Counted from the stretch's first letter, positions 53,187 through 62,426 are shown. The stretch: DNA of 64,000 bases from Dyadobacter alkalitolerans DSM 23607 (GCF_000428845.1 NZ_AUAS01000017.1:1-64000), one strand, 5' to 3'. Numbers and translations: made by a program. Notes: generated by a model from the sequence alone, not told the origin.

Positions 53187-54395
53187 ATGAAAAAGCATTT
53201 ATTCAAAACACTTTTCACAATCGGACTGGTTTTCGCACTCGCTTCCTGCGACAAGGATGACGACAATCCGGTTACTCCTGCTGCGCAAAGCGAATTCAAA
53301 TTCATCCGGATCCTGGTCAATGATGAGAGCAGCAAGGAAATCTCACTTGTAGATCCTGTTAAGCTGACTGTCGAAAAATTTGAAGCGCAGTTTCCTAAAT
53401 CGGCCTTGTATGGAACGCAGGCAGGTCGTTTCGGTGCTTTGGTTAATGGTGCCAATAATTATGTCCAGTTTTTTGATACTGGTTTTGAAGGCCACGGCGA
53501 CCATGTGGATGTGAAAGGAACCCCTAAGTTCGGCGCATTGACCGGAACAGGGAACAAGCCGACGCATTTCAAGAGCAAAAGCGATGAGGTCATTACTTTT
53601 AACGACGGGGACGGCACACTGGCCATTGCCAAAGAGGCAGACTTCCACACGCCGGGTGCTAAAATGACGGTTATCAATGCCGGAAATGTTGCCCACCACG
53701 GCGCAATGACGAAGTTTGATAACGGCACTTATGCCATTACCGTGAAAGACGGCTCGGTAGCGGGCACATTGCCTGAGCGTGTGAAAATCATCGACGCTTC
53801 CGGTAAAACGCTTTTTGCTTCCACGCTCGCAACCAAAGGCATTCATGGCAACGCCACAAACGGTTCGGTTTCCTTATTTGGCTCTTCGAGTGGTATTTTG
53901 GTTGTAGAACCAACTGGAAAACAAAGACTCATTGCACATCCTGCCGACTTTGGTGACGCATGGTTTGGTTCGATACTGGAAGCGAAGGGAGCCGGAAAAT
54001 TCATCGGTTACACTGCCGCGAAAGGCGCTTATCTGATTGATATCACGGCTAATACAGTAACGCCCATTCTTGCCAATACAGACATTATGCAGGCAAAAGT
54101 CGATTATGCAGGGAACAACCTTGTGATCCTGCTGCACAGCGGCGAAGTGCAGATTTTCGACTTAAAAACAAATGCAGTTAAGAAAACAGGATCGGTCATT
54201 CCTGCAACTGCTAAAGACGAAACACAAAAGCCGCAACTCGAAGCAACAACACGGTTTGTCTACATTACCCAACCGAAAAGCGGAGAATTGCTGCGGATCA
54301 ACACCGAAGATTTTTCCAAAGTTGAGAAAATCAAAGTTTCAGCAACACCATATCGTTTAAGTGTCCTGGGCATTGAGTCAGACGAAAGTCATTAG
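53187..54395 (+). CDS. AztD-like (zinc metallochaperone-type) beta-propeller lipoprotein
   Basis: 402 residues with a lipoprotein signal (FALASC, Cys21 as the lipid site) followed by an acidic stretch (DKDDDN). The rest looks like a beta-propeller of repeated strand blocks, with a histidine/aspartate cluster GHGDHVD near residue 105-111, THF, FHTPG and AHHGAM segments and HPADFGDAWF. Histidine clusters on a propeller are what is seen in AztD, a periplasmic zinc chaperone. With the Zur-like sites upstream, a zinc role is plausible. No AztABC transporter genes are adjacent, so this remains inferred. Confidence 0.55.
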   Translation: MKKHLFKTLFTIGLVFALASCDKDDDNPVTPAAQSEFKFIRILVNDESSKEISLVDPVKLTVEKFEAQFPKSALYGTQAGRFGALVNGANNYVQFFDTGFEGHGDHVDVKGTPKFGALTGTGNKPTHFKSKSDEVITFNDGDGTLAIAKEADFHTPGAKMTVINAGNVAHHGAMTKFDNGTYAITVKDGSVAGTLPERVKIIDASGKTLFASTLATKGIHGNATNGSVSLFGSSSGILVVEPTGKQRLIAHPADFGDAWFGSILEAKGAGKFIGYTAAKGAYLIDITANTVTPILANTDIMQAKVDYAGNNLVILLHSGEVQIFDLKTNAVKKTGSVIPATAKDETQKPQLEATTRFVYITQPKSGELLRINTEDFSKVEKIKVSATPYRLSVLGIESDESH

Positions 54396-54403
54396 CCATG
54401 ATA

Positions 54404-54437
54404 AACCTTTCGGGTCGTCATGATCCGGAAGGTTTTT
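54404..54437. terminator. Bidirectional terminator hairpin
   Basis: Arms AACCTTTCGG and CCGGAAGGTT (one mismatch) with a 10-base loop and TTTTT on the + strand, between convergent genes ending at 54395 and 54449. Confidence 0.7.
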
Positions 54438-54448
54438 AAATGAGAATC

Positions 54449-55282
54449 TCATCTTTTGACCTTGCCTTTCGCATCTGCAAATTGGAGAAAACCCCAATAT
54501 TCAGGGAAATGCATGTCAATAATGCCCTGCGGCGACCATACCCAATTGTATTCAGGCAGGACTTTGCCCGTTTCAGGATTTCTTTTCCGGGCGTATTTGC
54601 CATCTTCGGCTACATGGTGCTGCCAATTGACCCGGGAAAAATTAATGCGCCATGTTGAGCCAGGAATGGGAATCACGGCAGGCACATTCTCATTCGACAG
54701 CGATGCGAACGGGATAGCGATTTCCAAAGTCCAGCGCTTATCCTTATCGGTGGCAACATTAACCGTTCCTTCTATGCTGACCGCCGATCTGAGGTCTTTT
54801 ATATTCCATTTCAGTTGCGCACGGCCGCCTTTTTTGTAAGTTTTGGGTAAAAAAAGATCAAATGTATTGTTGATCGCATTGACTTCCAGCTCATAGTAGT
54901 TTGCGCCGTCTCCATCAGGATCAATGAACACTTCGAAGTCATTTTCTAGATAAACGATCTGGTCCTTTTTATCCTGGTAAGCCCAGATATGCTCTTCCTC
55001 GATAACTGCCGCAACGTATAAATACTGATCGTCCCACAGCATTTTGGCTTGTGTATGCTGGTAGGGAAGGGGTTTTTTGTCGCCTTCAATGTCTACAAAC
55101 CGCGCGGTCCAGGGTGCTTTTTTCCAGGCTCGCTCGTCGAGCTTGCCATCAATCCGGATTGGACTGGCTGCTTTTTGGCAAATGTATTTTTTGGGAAGAT
55201 CGTCTTGGGCAAATCCCCTTGTTAATGTGAATAAATGGGCGAAAAGTAATAATGATGTAAGGTTCAGGTAATTTAATTTCAC
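54449..55282 (-). CDS. Secreted CBM9-like carbohydrate-binding protein
   Basis: 277 residues. Signal peptide about 1-25 (ending GFA-Q). The rest matches the family 9 carbohydrate-binding-like fold: an opening IRIDGKLDERAWKKAPW, a WDDQYLYVAAVIEE strand pair, FEVFIDPDGDGANYYELEVN, and WTLEIAIPFASL. In this family Trp and acidic residues line a glycan site, and the domain often stands alone in Bacteroidota periplasmic proteins. It is 5 bp from the end of the DUF885-type gene upstream on the same strand, so the two are probably cotranscribed. Confidence 0.8.
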   Translation of the reverse strand: MKLNYLNLTSLLLFAHLFTLTRGFAQDDLPKKYICQKAASPIRIDGKLDERAWKKAPWTARFVDIEGDKKPLPYQHTQAKMLWDDQYLYVAAVIEEEHIWAYQDKKDQIVYLENDFEVFIDPDGDGANYYELEVNAINNTFDLFLPKTYKKGGRAQLKWNIKDLRSAVSIEGTVNVATDKDKRWTLEIAIPFASLSNENVPAVIPIPGSTWRINFSRVNWQHHVAEDGKYARKRNPETGKVLPEYNWVWSPQGIIDMHFPEYWGFLQFADAKGKVKR

Positions 55283-55287
55283 TTGCT

Positions 55288-56607
55288 TTATTGTTTGTCA
55301 GTAGCCACCAGATCACTGGCTCTCATAGGATTACTTAATAACTTCTCAAATGCTTTCCAGCGTTTTTCCTGGTCCTGGCCGGACGTTTTCTCAATGTAGT
55401 TTTTGACCAGGTCCTGTCCGTAATTGTAGTTGATCACATAGCTTCCGTATTTTTTGATGAATCTGAGATAATCCGTCGCGCCCTTTTCGGTCAGCAGGCA
55501 ATAGTCTGTTAGCCAGCGCAATGCGTCCTTGTCATTCATGGATTTATTGATAAGTCCTCTGGCAACTTCATTCCGGGCATAGTTCAGGGCTGATCCTATT
55601 TTAAGCGCTTCGAAATAAAGATGCGCGCCGGTGGTGTCGATACCCGCCAAAGGCATCAGAATTTGTTTGCAATATTGCTCTTGAGAGTCGCCGGGAAATG
55701 CGATGGAGATGCCATAGTTCGCACTTCCCTCGGCAATGAGCGACTGCGGACTGAATAGCGGATACAGTGAAATTTCTTGCGAACCCTGATCGTGATAAAC
55801 ATTTTTCTCCAAAAGCACATTGAACACATGATGCCCCGGATAGCCTTCATGGCAGGCAAGGTCAATGGCCCTCTGGATAAAGATAGGCTGACTGACATTG
55901 ATCTGAATCAGGCTTTGGTAATTGCCTTTATACCAGTTATATCCCGACCACGGCTTGTCCGTCACGTATTCAAGCTTGAAATTCTCACCCGCAGGCAATG
56001 TGTAATGTTGGAGGGTTCGTCGCCTCGCTTCCGCAATCGCAACCTGAAAGACCGTGTCAATCTTATCTTTTTGGATTAAAAATCTGGCAGCTAGCTTCTG
56101 AAACCGATCCGGAAGCGCACCCTTGCCCGGTAAGATGGCGTCCATTTGTGCAATCAGGTCCTGAAAATGCTTTTCATTGTAAATCGGTGCAACGGCGTCA
56201 AACAGATCCCTGGATTCTGTATCAAATGCATCACGGTCCCCAGCAACGATTTTTATCCGGCGTTCAAAGGCCGTAAGCTGTGACCCTAACCACTCAGCGC
56301 GCTGGCCAATTGTGTCGTTTTTTGTATTGGTTAGCAGGTCAGTAACCCGCCTTTTAAGCTCTGTAATCCTGAGGGTCAGACTGTCTTTGGGGAAATTAGC
56401 AGTGTCCTTTGCCGCTGCCGGTCGCAACGAGTCCGGCCCGTAATATGCATCTACAAAGTCTGCATCATATTGACCAATTGTAAGGCCAAGTGTGACATAT
56501 TCCCGACCGATCTGTTTTAGTTTTTCCCCATCATCCGATGACTGCTCTTTGAAGCAGGAGAGTATTGTACATACAACAATGGATGTTAAAATACTTTTGA
56601 AGGTCAT
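55288..56607 (-). CDS. DUF885-type metallopeptidase-like lipoprotein
   Basis: ATG 56607 (MTFKSILTSIVV) is used; the longer frame to 56727 has no signal-like start, whereas this one gives a lipobox (TILSC). 439 residues. The motif HEGYPGHH, followed further on by EGSANYG, is the HExxPGHH plus EGxAxY pair of the DUF885 family, considered metal-dependent peptidases. The rest is helical. Probably anchored in the periplasm or on the outer membrane. Divergent from the ECF sigma gene at 56750 with 142 bp between. Confidence 0.75.
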   Translation of the reverse strand: MTFKSILTSIVVCTILSCFKEQSSDDGEKLKQIGREYVTLGLTIGQYDADFVDAYYGPDSLRPAAAKDTANFPKDSLTLRITELKRRVTDLLTNTKNDTIGQRAEWLGSQLTAFERRIKIVAGDRDAFDTESRDLFDAVAPIYNEKHFQDLIAQMDAILPGKGALPDRFQKLAARFLIQKDKIDTVFQVAIAEARRRTLQHYTLPAGENFKLEYVTDKPWSGYNWYKGNYQSLIQINVSQPIFIQRAIDLACHEGYPGHHVFNVLLEKNVYHDQGSQEISLYPLFSPQSLIAEGSANYGISIAFPGDSQEQYCKQILMPLAGIDTTGAHLYFEALKIGSALNYARNEVARGLINKSMNDKDALRWLTDYCLLTEKGATDYLRFIKKYGSYVINYNYGQDLVKNYIEKTSGQDQEKRWKAFEKLLSNPMRASDLVATDKQ

Positions 56608-56749
56608 TGTAATAAATGATTTGGTTAGATGCCGATCCCACATTGGGTGTAAATTACACACATTGATTGGAAAGGGAACTGGAACAATATTAATAAAACG
56701 GAAAATGCCGGATATAGCCGGATGCAAATCCAGACAAATAGCTACCTAC

Positions 56750-57319
56750 ATGACTGCCAAGCAAACATACACAGAAGCAACACTTGTATCCCTTCTGAAA
56801 TCCAACGATCGTAGCGCCTTTGAATATTTGTATGATAACTACTCTTCGGCGTTATATGGGATCATTGTCAAGATTGTGAAAGATGAGGAACGCGCCTGTG
56901 ATGCTATGCAAGATACATTTCTGAAAATTTGGAAGAATATCGGCCACTACAATTCTGAGAAGGGAACCCTTTTCACCTGGATCCTGAACATCGCGCGTAA
57001 TACTGCCATTGATAAGCTGCGTGTAGAAATGAAAAAGGAACGCGTTATCCAGCTGGAACTTGTCCGCGACGGGGATCTTATTTCCTCCACGATTTTTAAC
57101 CCGCTTCCGGCGACAATGGATCTTCGCTCAATCGTAGAGCGACTGCTTCCTGAGCGTAAACTGCTTATTGAAATGGTGTACTTCCAGGGATATACGCATG
57201 AAGAGGTTTCAGAGCGGCTTAGCCTGCCTTTGGGAACCGTAAAGTCACGAATCCGGAAAGCTTTGCGAGAACTGCGTGAGATTTTCGAGGTCTGCGCTCC
57301 GAGGCCCATCTATGCTTGA
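56750..57319 (+). CDS. ECF-type RNA polymerase sigma factor
   Basis: ATG 56750 (MTAKQTYTEATLVSLL) is chosen; upstream in-frame starts reach back into the divergent gene and carry no sigma homology. 189 residues with region 2 (FEYLYDNYSSALYGII, ACDAMQDTFLKIWKNI, FTWILNIARNTAIDKL) and region 4 (LIEMVYFQGYTHEEVSERL, GTVKSRIRKALRELRE). Related ECF genes usually have an anti-sigma gene right after; here a 380-bp gap holds only a short open frame. Confidence 0.85.
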   Translation: MTAKQTYTEATLVSLLKSNDRSAFEYLYDNYSSALYGIIVKIVKDEERACDAMQDTFLKIWKNIGHYNSEKGTLFTWILNIARNTAIDKLRVEMKKERVIQLELVRDGDLISSTIFNPLPATMDLRSIVERLLPERKLLIEMVYFQGYTHEEVSERLSLPLGTVKSRIRKALRELREIFEVCAPRPIYA

Positions 57320-57394
57320 TATCAAGCTAACATTATGTCTACATCACGCTGCTTTATATTTTTAATTTCGTGAACACGAGCGCGGTCGGTAAAT

Positions 57395-57574
57395 ATGCAA
57401 TTTTGTGCATATGTGTATCAAAATGTGCCTGTGCAAGGTGGAAGCGCCATCAATATGACTGTGTACGGTGGTACGCACGATGTTAGGCAGACGCACAGAT
57501 TCTATTTTCGTTTTTACGATAAAAATAACAACGAGATAGAAAATGAGCGTGTTACCGTTGATATGGAACCCTGA
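57395..57574 (+). CDS. Possible 59-residue small protein
   Basis: An open frame ATG 57395 to TGA 57574 reads as a beta-rich small protein (VQGGSAINMTVYGGTHDV, then FYFRFYDKNNNEIEN). It has no signal peptide and no recognised domain; an in-frame TGA at 57371 rules out a longer form. It lies between the sigma gene and its terminator-like hairpin at 57620, so it would be in the same transcript. It may be a real small gene or the remnant of a larger one. Confidence 0.35.
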   Translation: MQFCAYVYQNVPVQGGSAINMTVYGGTHDVRQTHRFYFRFYDKNNNEIENERVTVDMEP

Positions 57575-57619
57575 CGCGCAAAATCCTTATCGTGAGGTAA
57601 CAGCCGCTTATTATTTGAG

Positions 57620-57660
57620 AGCCCTTCATCCGTAATTATCGGGTGAAGGGCTTTTCTTTT
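57620..57660 (+). terminator. Intrinsic terminator
   Basis: Stem AGCCCTTCATCCG / CGGGTGAAGGGCT with a 7-base loop and one mismatch, followed by TTTTCTTTT. It ends the sigma-factor transcript before the GH1 gene. Confidence 0.75.
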
Positions 57661-57700
57661 GTAATATGTTTCTAACTTTCCGGCACATAAAAAGGCAGCA

Positions 57701-59050
57701 GTGACGACGGATATTCATTTCAATAAGCAGGATTTTGGTGCTGATTTCAGTTGGGGAGTCGCTACGGCAGCTTACCAGATCGAAGGGGCGGTAGATGTGG
57801 ATGGCCGTGGCCCGTGCGTCTGGGATCAGTTTGCTTCGATAAAAGGCAAGATCAAAAACGGGGACAATGCACGTATTGCCTGTGACTTTTATAACCGTTT
57901 CGAAAGCGATATCGAGCTGGCTCATGCCTTGGGTTTCAAGGAATTCAGGTTTTCGATTTCCTGGTCACGTATTTTGCCAAAAGGTCACGGCGAAGTGAAT
58001 GAAGCCGGGATTTTATTTTATAATAAACTGATAGACAAATGCTTATCACTCGATATCATTCCCTGGATTACGCTCTATCACTGGGACCTTCCGCAAGCAC
58101 TTGAAGATCTCGGCGGGTGGAAAAACCGAAAGATTCTGGAATGGTTTGAGTCATACGCCACGATATGTGCAAATGCATTTGGCGACAGGGTCAAAAAATG
58201 GATTGTGCTCAACGAGCCGATGGCTGTTGCCGGATTGGGTTACACCACAGGATTACATGCGCCGGGAAGGAGAAGTATAAGCAACTTTTTGCCCGTTGTA
58301 CATCATTTGGCCATGTGCCAGGCGATCGGCGGTGAAGTGATCAGGCGCAATGTTGCAGATGCTTACATTGGAACAGCCATTTCATGTTCCTATGTACATG
58401 CAGCTAGCGCGAGCTTCCGGGATGTACGCGCTGCCAAACGCGCCGACGCATTGATGAACCGACTTTTCATTGAGCCCGCATTGGGAATGGGCTACCCGGC
58501 GGATGCGTTCCGTTTTTTAAGAAATATCAAACGCTACATGCAACCCGGCGATGCCGAAAGGCTCAAATTCGACTTTGATTTCATTGGTATACAAAACTAT
58601 TTCAGTGTGGTGGTGCAGCATTCTTATTTCGCACCCGTGGTTTGGCTGAAAGAAGTTCCTGCAAAACTCAGGAATGTGCCGGTAACGGCCATGGGCTGGG
58701 AAGTAAGTGGTGACGGAATGTATCACATTTTGAAACAATTTGACGCGTACGACGGAATCCGGGAGATCATTGTTTCTGAAAACGGCGCCGCTTTTCACGA
58801 TCAGGTTGAGGGGGAAAATGTTCATGATCCTGAGCGAACGTCATTCTATCAGGAATATCTGGCGGCTATATTGAAAGCTAAAAATGAAGGAGTAAAAGTG
58901 AAAGGTTACCTGGCCTGGACAATGATGGATAATTTTGAATGGGCAGAAGGTTATGCAGCCCGATTTGGGCTGGTGCATGTGGATTTTAAGACCCAGAAAC
59001 GCATTATTAAGGATTCGGGCAAATGGTTTGCCTCTTTTCTGAAAATGTGA
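57701..59050 (+). CDS. GH1 family beta-glucosidase
   Basis: 449 residues from a GTG start; no in-frame ATG gives the family's N-terminus, and the GTG places FSWGVATAAYQIEGA at residues 16-30 as usual. Acid/base E172 in VLNEPMAV and nucleophile E360 in IVSENGAAF are both present, as are the substrate-pocket Q26 and H127-W128. No signal peptide, so the enzyme is cytoplasmic and would hydrolyse imported beta-glucosides such as cellobiose. The gene stands alone between two hairpins. Confidence 0.92.
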   Translation: MTTDIHFNKQDFGADFSWGVATAAYQIEGAVDVDGRGPCVWDQFASIKGKIKNGDNARIACDFYNRFESDIELAHALGFKEFRFSISWSRILPKGHGEVNEAGILFYNKLIDKCLSLDIIPWITLYHWDLPQALEDLGGWKNRKILEWFESYATICANAFGDRVKKWIVLNEPMAVAGLGYTTGLHAPGRRSISNFLPVVHHLAMCQAIGGEVIRRNVADAYIGTAISCSYVHAASASFRDVRAAKRADALMNRLFIEPALGMGYPADAFRFLRNIKRYMQPGDAERLKFDFDFIGIQNYFSVVVQHSYFAPVVWLKEVPAKLRNVPVTAMGWEVSGDGMYHILKQFDAYDGIREIIVSENGAAFHDQVEGENVHDPERTSFYQEYLAAILKAKNEGVKVKGYLAWTMMDNFEWAEGYAARFGLVHVDFKTQKRIIKDSGKWFASFLKM

Positions 59051-59052
59051 AA

Positions 59053-59072
59053 TGCGACCGATAGCGGTCGCA
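59053..59072. terminator. Hairpin between convergent genes
   Basis: Perfect 8-bp stem TGCGACCG / CGGTCGCA with an ATAG loop, 3 bases after the GH1 stop. There is no T-run, so termination strength is uncertain. Confidence 0.5.
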
Positions 59073-59076
59073 TAAC

Positions 59077-59307
59077 TTATAGATTGAGAATTTCTTTGGC
59101 TTCCTTTTCGGAATAGTAAGGGCCAAGCTCTGCTTCGTCAATGATCTCGTGAACCTGGTCTTCGGATGCGCGCATAGACCTGGCAGCCGATTCATGCTCC
59201 GGAATTTCGCTGAAATGGATCATTCCTTTTTGCTGTAAATTTTCGAGGATTTTAGTGATTAATTCTTCTTCCGAGTCATTCGCCACTTCAATGTGAAAGG
59301 TTTTCAT
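59077..59307 (-). CDS. Small acidic protein, antitoxin-like, unknown
   Basis: 76 residues, highly acidic and helical (DSEEELITKILENLQQKGMI). The opening MKTFHIEVAND resembles short antitoxin-type proteins of Bacteroidota. No toxin gene adjoins it, so no function is assigned. Divergent from the DUF4097 gene. Confidence 0.55.
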   Translation of the reverse strand: MKTFHIEVANDSEEELITKILENLQQKGMIHFSEIPEHESAARSMRASEDQVHEIIDEAELGPYYSEKEAKEILNL

Positions 59308-59410
59308 AGTAGTCTTTTTGTATTTAAATATATTATTTCAAAAACCATACCGGCGATGCAACCTCGTAGCCAGATTCAGCATCATTCAGAAAAACCTAAT
59401 CATACTAGAC

Positions 59411-60457
59411 ATGAGAAACAGAAAACTACTTTTAATAATGTTTGCGCTTTTCACAGCAGGGGCCGTTTCTGCCCAGGTCGATAGCGATAAGCCCTATGTA
59501 ACCAAAAACTTTAACAGCGCTAACCTGAAAGAAGTTACCGTAGAAACTTCCGGCGGCTCCATCACCGTAGATGGCGGCCAAAACAGTGGGTTCAAGGTCG
59601 AAATGTATGTAAGACCTAACAACAATTGGAATGGTAAGAGCGAATTAAGCAAGGATGACATTGAAGACCGGCTGGAAGACTACGACATTCTCATCGGAAC
59701 AGAAGGAAACCGGGTTGTTGCAACTGCAAAACGGAAAAACAATGTAAAATGGAATGATAAAAAAAGCATTTCCATCGGTTTCAAAGTATCGGCCCCACGA
59801 AATACACAAACAAACTTAAAAACCAGCGGCGGCAGCATACACATTGCGTCGCTGAGCGGTGAGCAGAATTTCGAAACAAGCGGTGGAAGCCTGAAAGTAA
59901 GTGACCTCGACGGCATAATTCGCGGGCGGACTTCAGGAGGCAGCATCGATGTCATGAATTGCAAAAAGGACATCGACCTTCATACAAGCGGAGGAAGCAT
60001 CAAGGCAACCGAATTGACCGGCAAAATCCAGCTCAAAACCTCCGGCGGCAGCATTGCGTTGCATGGCCTTGAGGGCGACATTGAAGCACGCACGAGCGGC
60101 GGAAGCGTAAAAGGCGATGGCATTAAAGGCACATTGAATACAGGCACATCGGGCGGTTCGGTAAGGCTTGCCAATGTTTCAGGAAGCTTGCGGGCCAGCA
60201 CAAGTGCCGGAAGCATTGAGGTCGAAATGGCTAAACTAGGCGATTATGTGGATCTGTCGAGTTCAGCAGGAAGCGTTCGCGTGACTATGCCGATGGATAA
60301 GGGCGTAGACCTGGATCTGAAAGGAAATAAAGTGAACATTGCCCTCAAAAACTTCGATGGGGAAGCAGCAAAGGACCGTGTACGTGGAAAAATGAATGGC
60401 GGCGGCATTCCGGTTACGCTGTCAGCCAGCGCCGGAAGTGTTTCTGTGAATCAGTAA
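59411..60457 (+). CDS. DUF4097-family secreted repeat protein
   Basis: ATG 59411 (MRNRKLLLIMFALFTAGAVSA) gives a signal peptide; an upstream start at 59318 does not. 348 residues. After the signal comes a run of repeats with TSGGSI or TSGGSL/V every 17-20 residues (at least seven, e.g. KTSGGSIHIASL, ETSGGSLKVSDL, HTSGGSIKATEL), ending with STSAGSIEV, SSSAGSVRV and SASAGSVSV. This pattern makes the beta-helix-like fold of the DUF4097 family. No enzymatic motif; the role of the family is not established. Confidence 0.8.
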   Translation: MRNRKLLLIMFALFTAGAVSAQVDSDKPYVTKNFNSANLKEVTVETSGGSITVDGGQNSGFKVEMYVRPNNNWNGKSELSKDDIEDRLEDYDILIGTEGNRVVATAKRKNNVKWNDKKSISIGFKVSAPRNTQTNLKTSGGSIHIASLSGEQNFETSGGSLKVSDLDGIIRGRTSGGSIDVMNCKKDIDLHTSGGSIKATELTGKIQLKTSGGSIALHGLEGDIEARTSGGSVKGDGIKGTLNTGTSGGSVRLANVSGSLRASTSAGSIEVEMAKLGDYVDLSSSAGSVRVTMPMDKGVDLDLKGNKVNIALKNFDGEAAKDRVRGKMNGGGIPVTLSASAGSVSVNQ

Positions 60458-60475
60458 TTATATTGTAAATGAGGG

Positions 60476-60511
60476 CTGCGAAGGTGTAAAAAACATCTTC
60501 GCAGTTTTTTT
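60476..60511 (+). terminator. Intrinsic terminator
   Basis: Stem CTGCGAAGGTGT / ACATCTTCGCAG with a G-U pair and a short A loop, then a run of seven T. It ends the DUF4097 transcript. Confidence 0.8.
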
Positions 60512-60548
60512 GTGACCAATAACGAAAGCTACGTATAAAGGGAAATTA

Positions 60549-61538
60549 ATGTCCCGACAAATGTTCCGTAAAATCGCGTCACTGCTGCAATCGTATTTTG
60601 GTATTTCAAGAAAAGAAGCAAGGGGCGCGCTGGTCCTGATGGTGCTCTGCCTGCTTTTGCTGTGGTTACCCTTCTTTTTCCGGAGGTTCCTGTTGCCTGA
60701 TCTGCACATCAACGAGCGGCCGGCTAATGTGAGAATGCTGGACAGTCTGGCCATTGTATTGGAGAAGGCTAACCAGGCTAAGAGCAAATCTTTTAAATCT
60801 TATCTTAAAAAAAGATTTGCCCGCAAACCCGGGAAGCCGGTTAAGCCGTCTGATTTTGATCCTAACGTGGCCTCCGTGGACCAGCTGGAAACGCTTGGCA
60901 TTCCTGCATTTCTTGCCAAAAGAATTGAAAATTTTCGAAGCAAAGGAGGCAAGTTCCGAAAGAAAAACGACCTGCTTAATATCTACGATTTTCCATCAGA
61001 ACTGTTCCACAAGCTCGAAAAGCACATTGTTTTTACGGCTCAGCCAACCTTTGAAAAGAACATCACCGGAACAAAAAAGCATATTGGAAACGATAAAGCA
61101 CCTTATTCAACATTCAGTGAGCCTTTAAAACCGGTGATAACGGCATTTGACATTAACACCGCAGATACAACCGAACTTATGAAACTGCGGGGGATCGGAA
61201 GCAAGCTTTCTGTGCGCATCCTGAAATTCCGTGATGCGCTGGGCGGGTTCCATTCTGCGGATCAATATGAAGAGATTTTCGGGCTGGACTCCGTGGCGCT
61301 GGCTGAACTGCACCGTTATGGAAAGGTCAGCAGCGCAGTGAAAAAGATTAATCTCAATAGCGTGAGTGCCGAGGACCTGGGTAAGCATTTGTATTTCAAA
61401 AACAAGAAAGTCACGGCCATCATTATCAATTACCGGAACCAGCACGGGCCGTTCAGGAATGTGGATGACTTGCGGAAAGTGCGGGTTGTGGATGAAGCCA
61501 TGATCAAAAAAATAGAGCCGTATCTTCGTTTTGACTAG
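60549..61538 (+). CDS. Helix-hairpin-helix membrane protein (ComEA-like)
   Basis: 329 residues. One N-terminal membrane helix (about 25-45, GALVLMVLCLLLLWLPFFF), a basic linker, then three helix-hairpin-helix units with the pattern IxxxLxxLxGIGxxxAxxIxxxR: around 95-140 (VDQLETLGIPAFLAKRI), around 195-245 (DTTELMKLRGIGSKLSVRI) and around 265-325 (NLNSVSAEDLGKHLYFKNK). Such proteins bind DNA non-specifically, as ComEA does in natural uptake, but no other competence gene is nearby. Confidence 0.8.
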   Translation: MSRQMFRKIASLLQSYFGISRKEARGALVLMVLCLLLLWLPFFFRRFLLPDLHINERPANVRMLDSLAIVLEKANQAKSKSFKSYLKKRFARKPGKPVKPSDFDPNVASVDQLETLGIPAFLAKRIENFRSKGGKFRKKNDLLNIYDFPSELFHKLEKHIVFTAQPTFEKNITGTKKHIGNDKAPYSTFSEPLKPVITAFDINTADTTELMKLRGIGSKLSVRILKFRDALGGFHSADQYEEIFGLDSVALAELHRYGKVSSAVKKINLNSVSAEDLGKHLYFKNKKVTAIIINYRNQHGPFRNVDDLRKVRVVDEAMIKKIEPYLRFD

Positions 61539-61553
61539 GATACGGCTCTTTTA
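61514..61553. terminator. Bidirectional terminator hairpin
   Basis: Perfect 11-bp stem (AGAGCCGTATC / GATACGGCTCT) with a 14-base loop and TTTT, overlapping the end of the HhH gene and facing the convergent LOG-family gene. Confidence 0.75.
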
Positions 61554-61571
61554 ATGTTGCAGCTTGTATGC

Positions 61572-62342
61572 TTAGAAGTTTGGCTTCAACATATATTTAT
61601 TGTAGAAGTTGTCGATCACTTTCACGGCTTCATCCGGCGTGTCAACAACACTGATCAGTTTCATGTCTTCGGGATTAATGTTGCCCTCGGTCAGCATTGT
61701 TCCCTTGATCCAGTCGAGCAAACCGGTCCAGTAACTGCTTCCTACAAGCACGATGGGAAAGCGTCCGATCTTCTTGGTCTGGATTAACGTCATCGCTTCA
61801 AACATTTCGTCTAGCGTTCCAAATCCGCCCGGCATAACGATAAACCCCTGCGAATATTTAACAAACATTACTTTTCGTACAAAGAAAAAATCGAAGTTAA
61901 TGTTCTTGTCAGGATCAATATAAATGTTGCTATGCTGCTCAAAAGGGAGTTTTATATTTAATCCAACCGACTTTCCGCCTTGCTCGCGCGCACCTTTGTT
62001 ACCTGCCTCCATAATCCCGGGCCCACCACCCGTGATCACGCCATATCCATGTCTTACGAGCTTGGCTGCAATGTCTTCGGCCGTTTTGTAATGCGGGTTG
62101 CTGGATAGCGTCCGCGCCGACCCGAATATAGAAACGCAAGGCCCGATTTTCGCCAGCTTGTCAAACCCTTCGACAAACTCGGCCATTACTTTAAACACAA
62201 CCCAGGAATCTGCACTTTTTATCTCATTCCAATTCCGGTCTTCAAATGCTTCCTTGATCCGCTTTTCATCTTCGGGAACCGCGGGGTTCATCAGGGAAAC
62301 GTCTATTAATTCCGCATTAGTTGGCTTTGCTTCTTCACTCAT
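61572..62342 (-). CDS. LOG-family protein (TIGR00730, nucleotide 5'-monophosphate phosphoribohydrolase type)
   Basis: 256 residues. Rossmann-type fold with the two family motifs GGGPGIMEAGNKGA and PGGFGTLDEMFE. In plants and actinobacteria, LOG proteins release cytokinin bases from their ribotides; in most bacteria they act on AMP-like nucleotides. It is cytoplasmic, and the N-terminal 50-residue extension is typical of the longer bacterial form. It is divergent from rpiB with 84 bp between; both concern pentose and nucleotide chemistry, though a functional link is not shown. Confidence 0.88.
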   Translation of the reverse strand: MSEEAKPTNAELIDVSLMNPAVPEDEKRIKEAFEDRNWNEIKSADSWVVFKVMAEFVEGFDKLAKIGPCVSIFGSARTLSSNPHYKTAEDIAAKLVRHGYGVITGGGPGIMEAGNKGAREQGGKSVGLNIKLPFEQHSNIYIDPDKNINFDFFFVRKVMFVKYSQGFIVMPGGFGTLDEMFEAMTLIQTKKIGRFPIVLVGSSYWTGLLDWIKGTMLTEGNINPEDMKLISVVDTPDEAVKVIDNFYNKYMLKPNF

Positions 62343-62426
62343 ATTCGGATATTCAATTTAGTTGTTGAAGTAGATAATCGTAACTTTGTAAGACCATCAT
62401 TAAATGTTACAATTAACAAAAAACTA

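Noticed and set aside
59077-59307. Toxin-antitoxin pair at the small acidic gene
   Set aside because: No toxin-like gene adjoins it on either side; flanks are a GH1 enzyme and a DUF4097 protein.
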